In this document: positions 62,294 through 64,000 of the stretch, piece by piece | Layout of the letters: each line of letters begins with the position of its first letter | Numbering within the stretch: position 1 is the first letter of the stretch | Assembly (NCBI RefSeq): GCF_047675955.1 | Contig: NC_132923.1 | Span: 93,555,137 to 93,619,136, forward strand | Reading direction: 5' to 3' | Length of the DNA stretch: 64,000 nt | Origin: Chlorocebus sabaeus | Lineage: Eukaryota; Chordata; Mammalia; Primates; Cercopithecidae | The notes under the pieces: generated by a model | The model's database searches: none | What the model was told of the DNA's origin: nothing | The model's input: the letters and a program-made list of their open reading frames with translations, nothing else | Program-made: the position numbers and the translations under genes

Positions 62294-62600
62294 TTGGCCA
62301 GGTGCGGTGGCTCTTGCCTGTAATCCCAGCACTTTGGGAGGCCAAGGCGGGCAGATCACAAGGTCAGGAGATAGAGACCATCCTAGCTAACACAGCAAAA
62401 TCCTGTCTCTACTAAAAAAAAAAAAAAAAAAAAAATTAGCCAGGCATGGTGGTGGGTGTCTGTAGTCCCAGCTACTTGGGAGACTGAGGCAGGAGAATGG
62501 TGTGAACCCGGGAGGTGGAGCTTGCAGTGAGCCAAGATCGCACCACTGCACTCCAGCCTGGGCGACAGAGCGAGACTCCATCTCAAAAAAACAAATGAAT
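62294..62600 (+). mobile_element. Alu (Y-like)
   Basis: Plus-strand Alu with an expanded 23-A middle linker (about 62414-62436) and an AAATGAATGAAC tail. It precedes the L1 fragment. Confidence 0.9.
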
Positions 62601-62626
62601 GAACAAACAAAAAACAACCCAGCTTT

Positions 62627-64000
62627 ATTGGGATATATAATTCACACACTGTACAACTCACCCATTTAAAGTGTACAGATCAGTGGTTTTTAGTATATTC
62701 ACAGATATGTGCTACCACAGTCAAGTTTAGATCATTTTTATCACCTCAAAAAGAAATCCTGTACCTTTTACACTCATCCTTTTATCTCCCCAACTTCCTT
62801 CTAGTCCTAAGCAACCACTAATCTACTTTCTACCTCTATAGATTTGCCTAGTATGGAAATTTCACATAAATGGAATACGACTACCATATGTTGTCTTTTG
62901 TGACTGGCTTCTTTCACTTAGCGTGGTATTTTCAATGTTCATTTACAATATAGCATGCATTAGTATTTCATTCACCGCCCCCCACTCTTTTTTTCTGAGA
63001 CTGGATCTCACTCCATCGCCTAGGCTGGAGTACAGTGGCACGATCACAGCTCACTGCAGCCTTGACCTCCCAGGCTCAGGTGATCCACTCACCTGAGCTT
63101 CCTGAGTAGCTGGGACTACAGGCATGCACCATCACTCCTGGCAAATTTTTGTATTTTTTGTAGAGATAGGGTTTTGCCATGTTGCTCAGGCTGGTCTTGA
63201 CCTCCTGGGCTTAAGCGATCTGCCTGCCTCAGCCTCCTAAAGTGCTGGGGTTACAGGTACAAGCCATCATGCCCAGCCTTCATTCCCTTTTAATGGCTGA
63301 ATAATATTCCACTGTATGGATATACCATATACCATTTATCCATTCATCAGATGATGAACATTTGAGTTGTTTCTACTTTTTGGCTATTATGAATAATATT
63401 GTTATAAACATCCGTGTACATATTTTTGTGTGCACATACATTCTCATTTCTCTTGGGCATATGTGCCTAGGAGTGGAATTTCTGGGTCTTCTGAGAACTC
63501 TATGTGTAGAGTTTCCACATGTTTAAGGAACTGCCAGACTGGTTTCCAAAGAGGCTGCACAATTTTACATTCCCACCAACAGTGTATGATGGTTCCATTT
63601 TCTTCCTTGCCAACACTTGTTATGTTTTTCATTATAGCCATCTTAGTGTGTATGAAGTAGTATCTCACATTGGTTTTGACTTGCATTTCCTGATGACTCC
63701 TCATGTTGAACATCTTTTTCATGTGCTTATTGGCCATTTGTTTTTCTTTTTTGGAGAAAGGTCTATTCAGATCCTTTGTCCATTAAAAGATACTGGGTTA
63801 TCTGCCACTTTACTATTGAGTTATAAGACTTCTTTATATTAATATATTCTAGATACAAGTCTCTTACAGGATATGTGACTTGCAAATGTTTTCTTCTATT
63901 CTGTGGTTTTCACTTTCCTGATAGTGTCCTTTGATGCACAAAAGTTTTCAATTTTGATGAATTCTAACTTATGTATTTTTGATTTTGTTACCTGTACCTT
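62627..64000 (-). mobile_element. L1 LINE fragment running off the window
   Basis: The plus strand reads the complement of an older L1: TTTATTGGGATATATAATTC, GGCTATTATGAATAATATTG, GTGTGCACATACATTCTCAT, and GATTTTGTTACCTGTACCTT at the edge. The fragment is interrupted by stops in every frame, so it is inactive. It continues beyond 64000. Confidence 0.9.
62988..63279 (-). mobile_element. Alu inside the L1 fragment
   Basis: Antisense older Alu with TTCATTC copies at its edges. The L1 phrases resume directly after it. Confidence 0.9.

Noticed and set aside
63444..63737. A 97-codon minus-strand frame in the L1 fragment resembling part of L1 ORF2
   Set aside because: Remnant of an old, interrupted L1; no intact reverse transcriptase or endonuclease.

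Overview
This window is primate nuclear DNA. It carries roughly 36 Alu copies or fragments, plus L1, L2, MIR and fossil DNA transposons. It has exon-intron genes with GT-AG junctions and CpG-island promoters. The gene order matches human 1p34.2, read on the reverse strand: SZT2 - MED8 - ELOVL1 - CDC20 - MPL. Protein differences from the human sequences as I remember them include Leu at MPL codon 499 (His in human). About 20 further MPL substitutions point to a non-human primate, most likely an Old World monkey. The species call is inference, because no search could be run.

Layout. 1-4213 is SZT2 intron 1 (minus strand). 4214-4442 is a compact bidirectional promoter between SZT2 exon 1 (minus) and MED8 exon 1 (plus). 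MED8 runs to about 10.28 kb in seven coding exons (268 aa). 10.3-25.5 kb is intergenic and holds L2, MIR, Alu and one fossil hAT element, with a repeat-poor block at 10.3-13.2 kb. ELOVL1 (plus, 279 aa) runs from its CpG-island promoter near 25.9 kb to about 30.58 kb. CDC20 (minus, 499 aa) lies tail-to-tail with it and runs from about 35.0 to 30.79 kb. 35.2-39.6 kb is intergenic. MPL (minus, 635 aa, 12 exons) runs from about 56.15 to about 39.6 kb. 56.3-64 kb is the 5' flank of MPL, containing L2, Alu and a long L1 fragment that reaches the window end.

The four complete genes are all intact: exon lengths sum exactly to open frames, and every junction is GT-AG. They serve unrelated functions: Mediator head module (MED8), very-long-chain fatty acid elongation (ELOVL1), the APC/C mitotic co-activator (CDC20) and the thrombopoietin receptor (MPL). 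The neighbourhood is ordinary vertebrate synteny, not an operon or a defence-type system.

I found no undescribed biological system. The most interesting observations are the Leu499 codon in the MPL transmembrane segment, a mirtron-like hairpin filling an ELOVL1 intron, the bidirectional SZT2/MED8 promoter, promoter element arrangements at CDC20 and MPL, and several nested or duplicated repeats that record insertion order.
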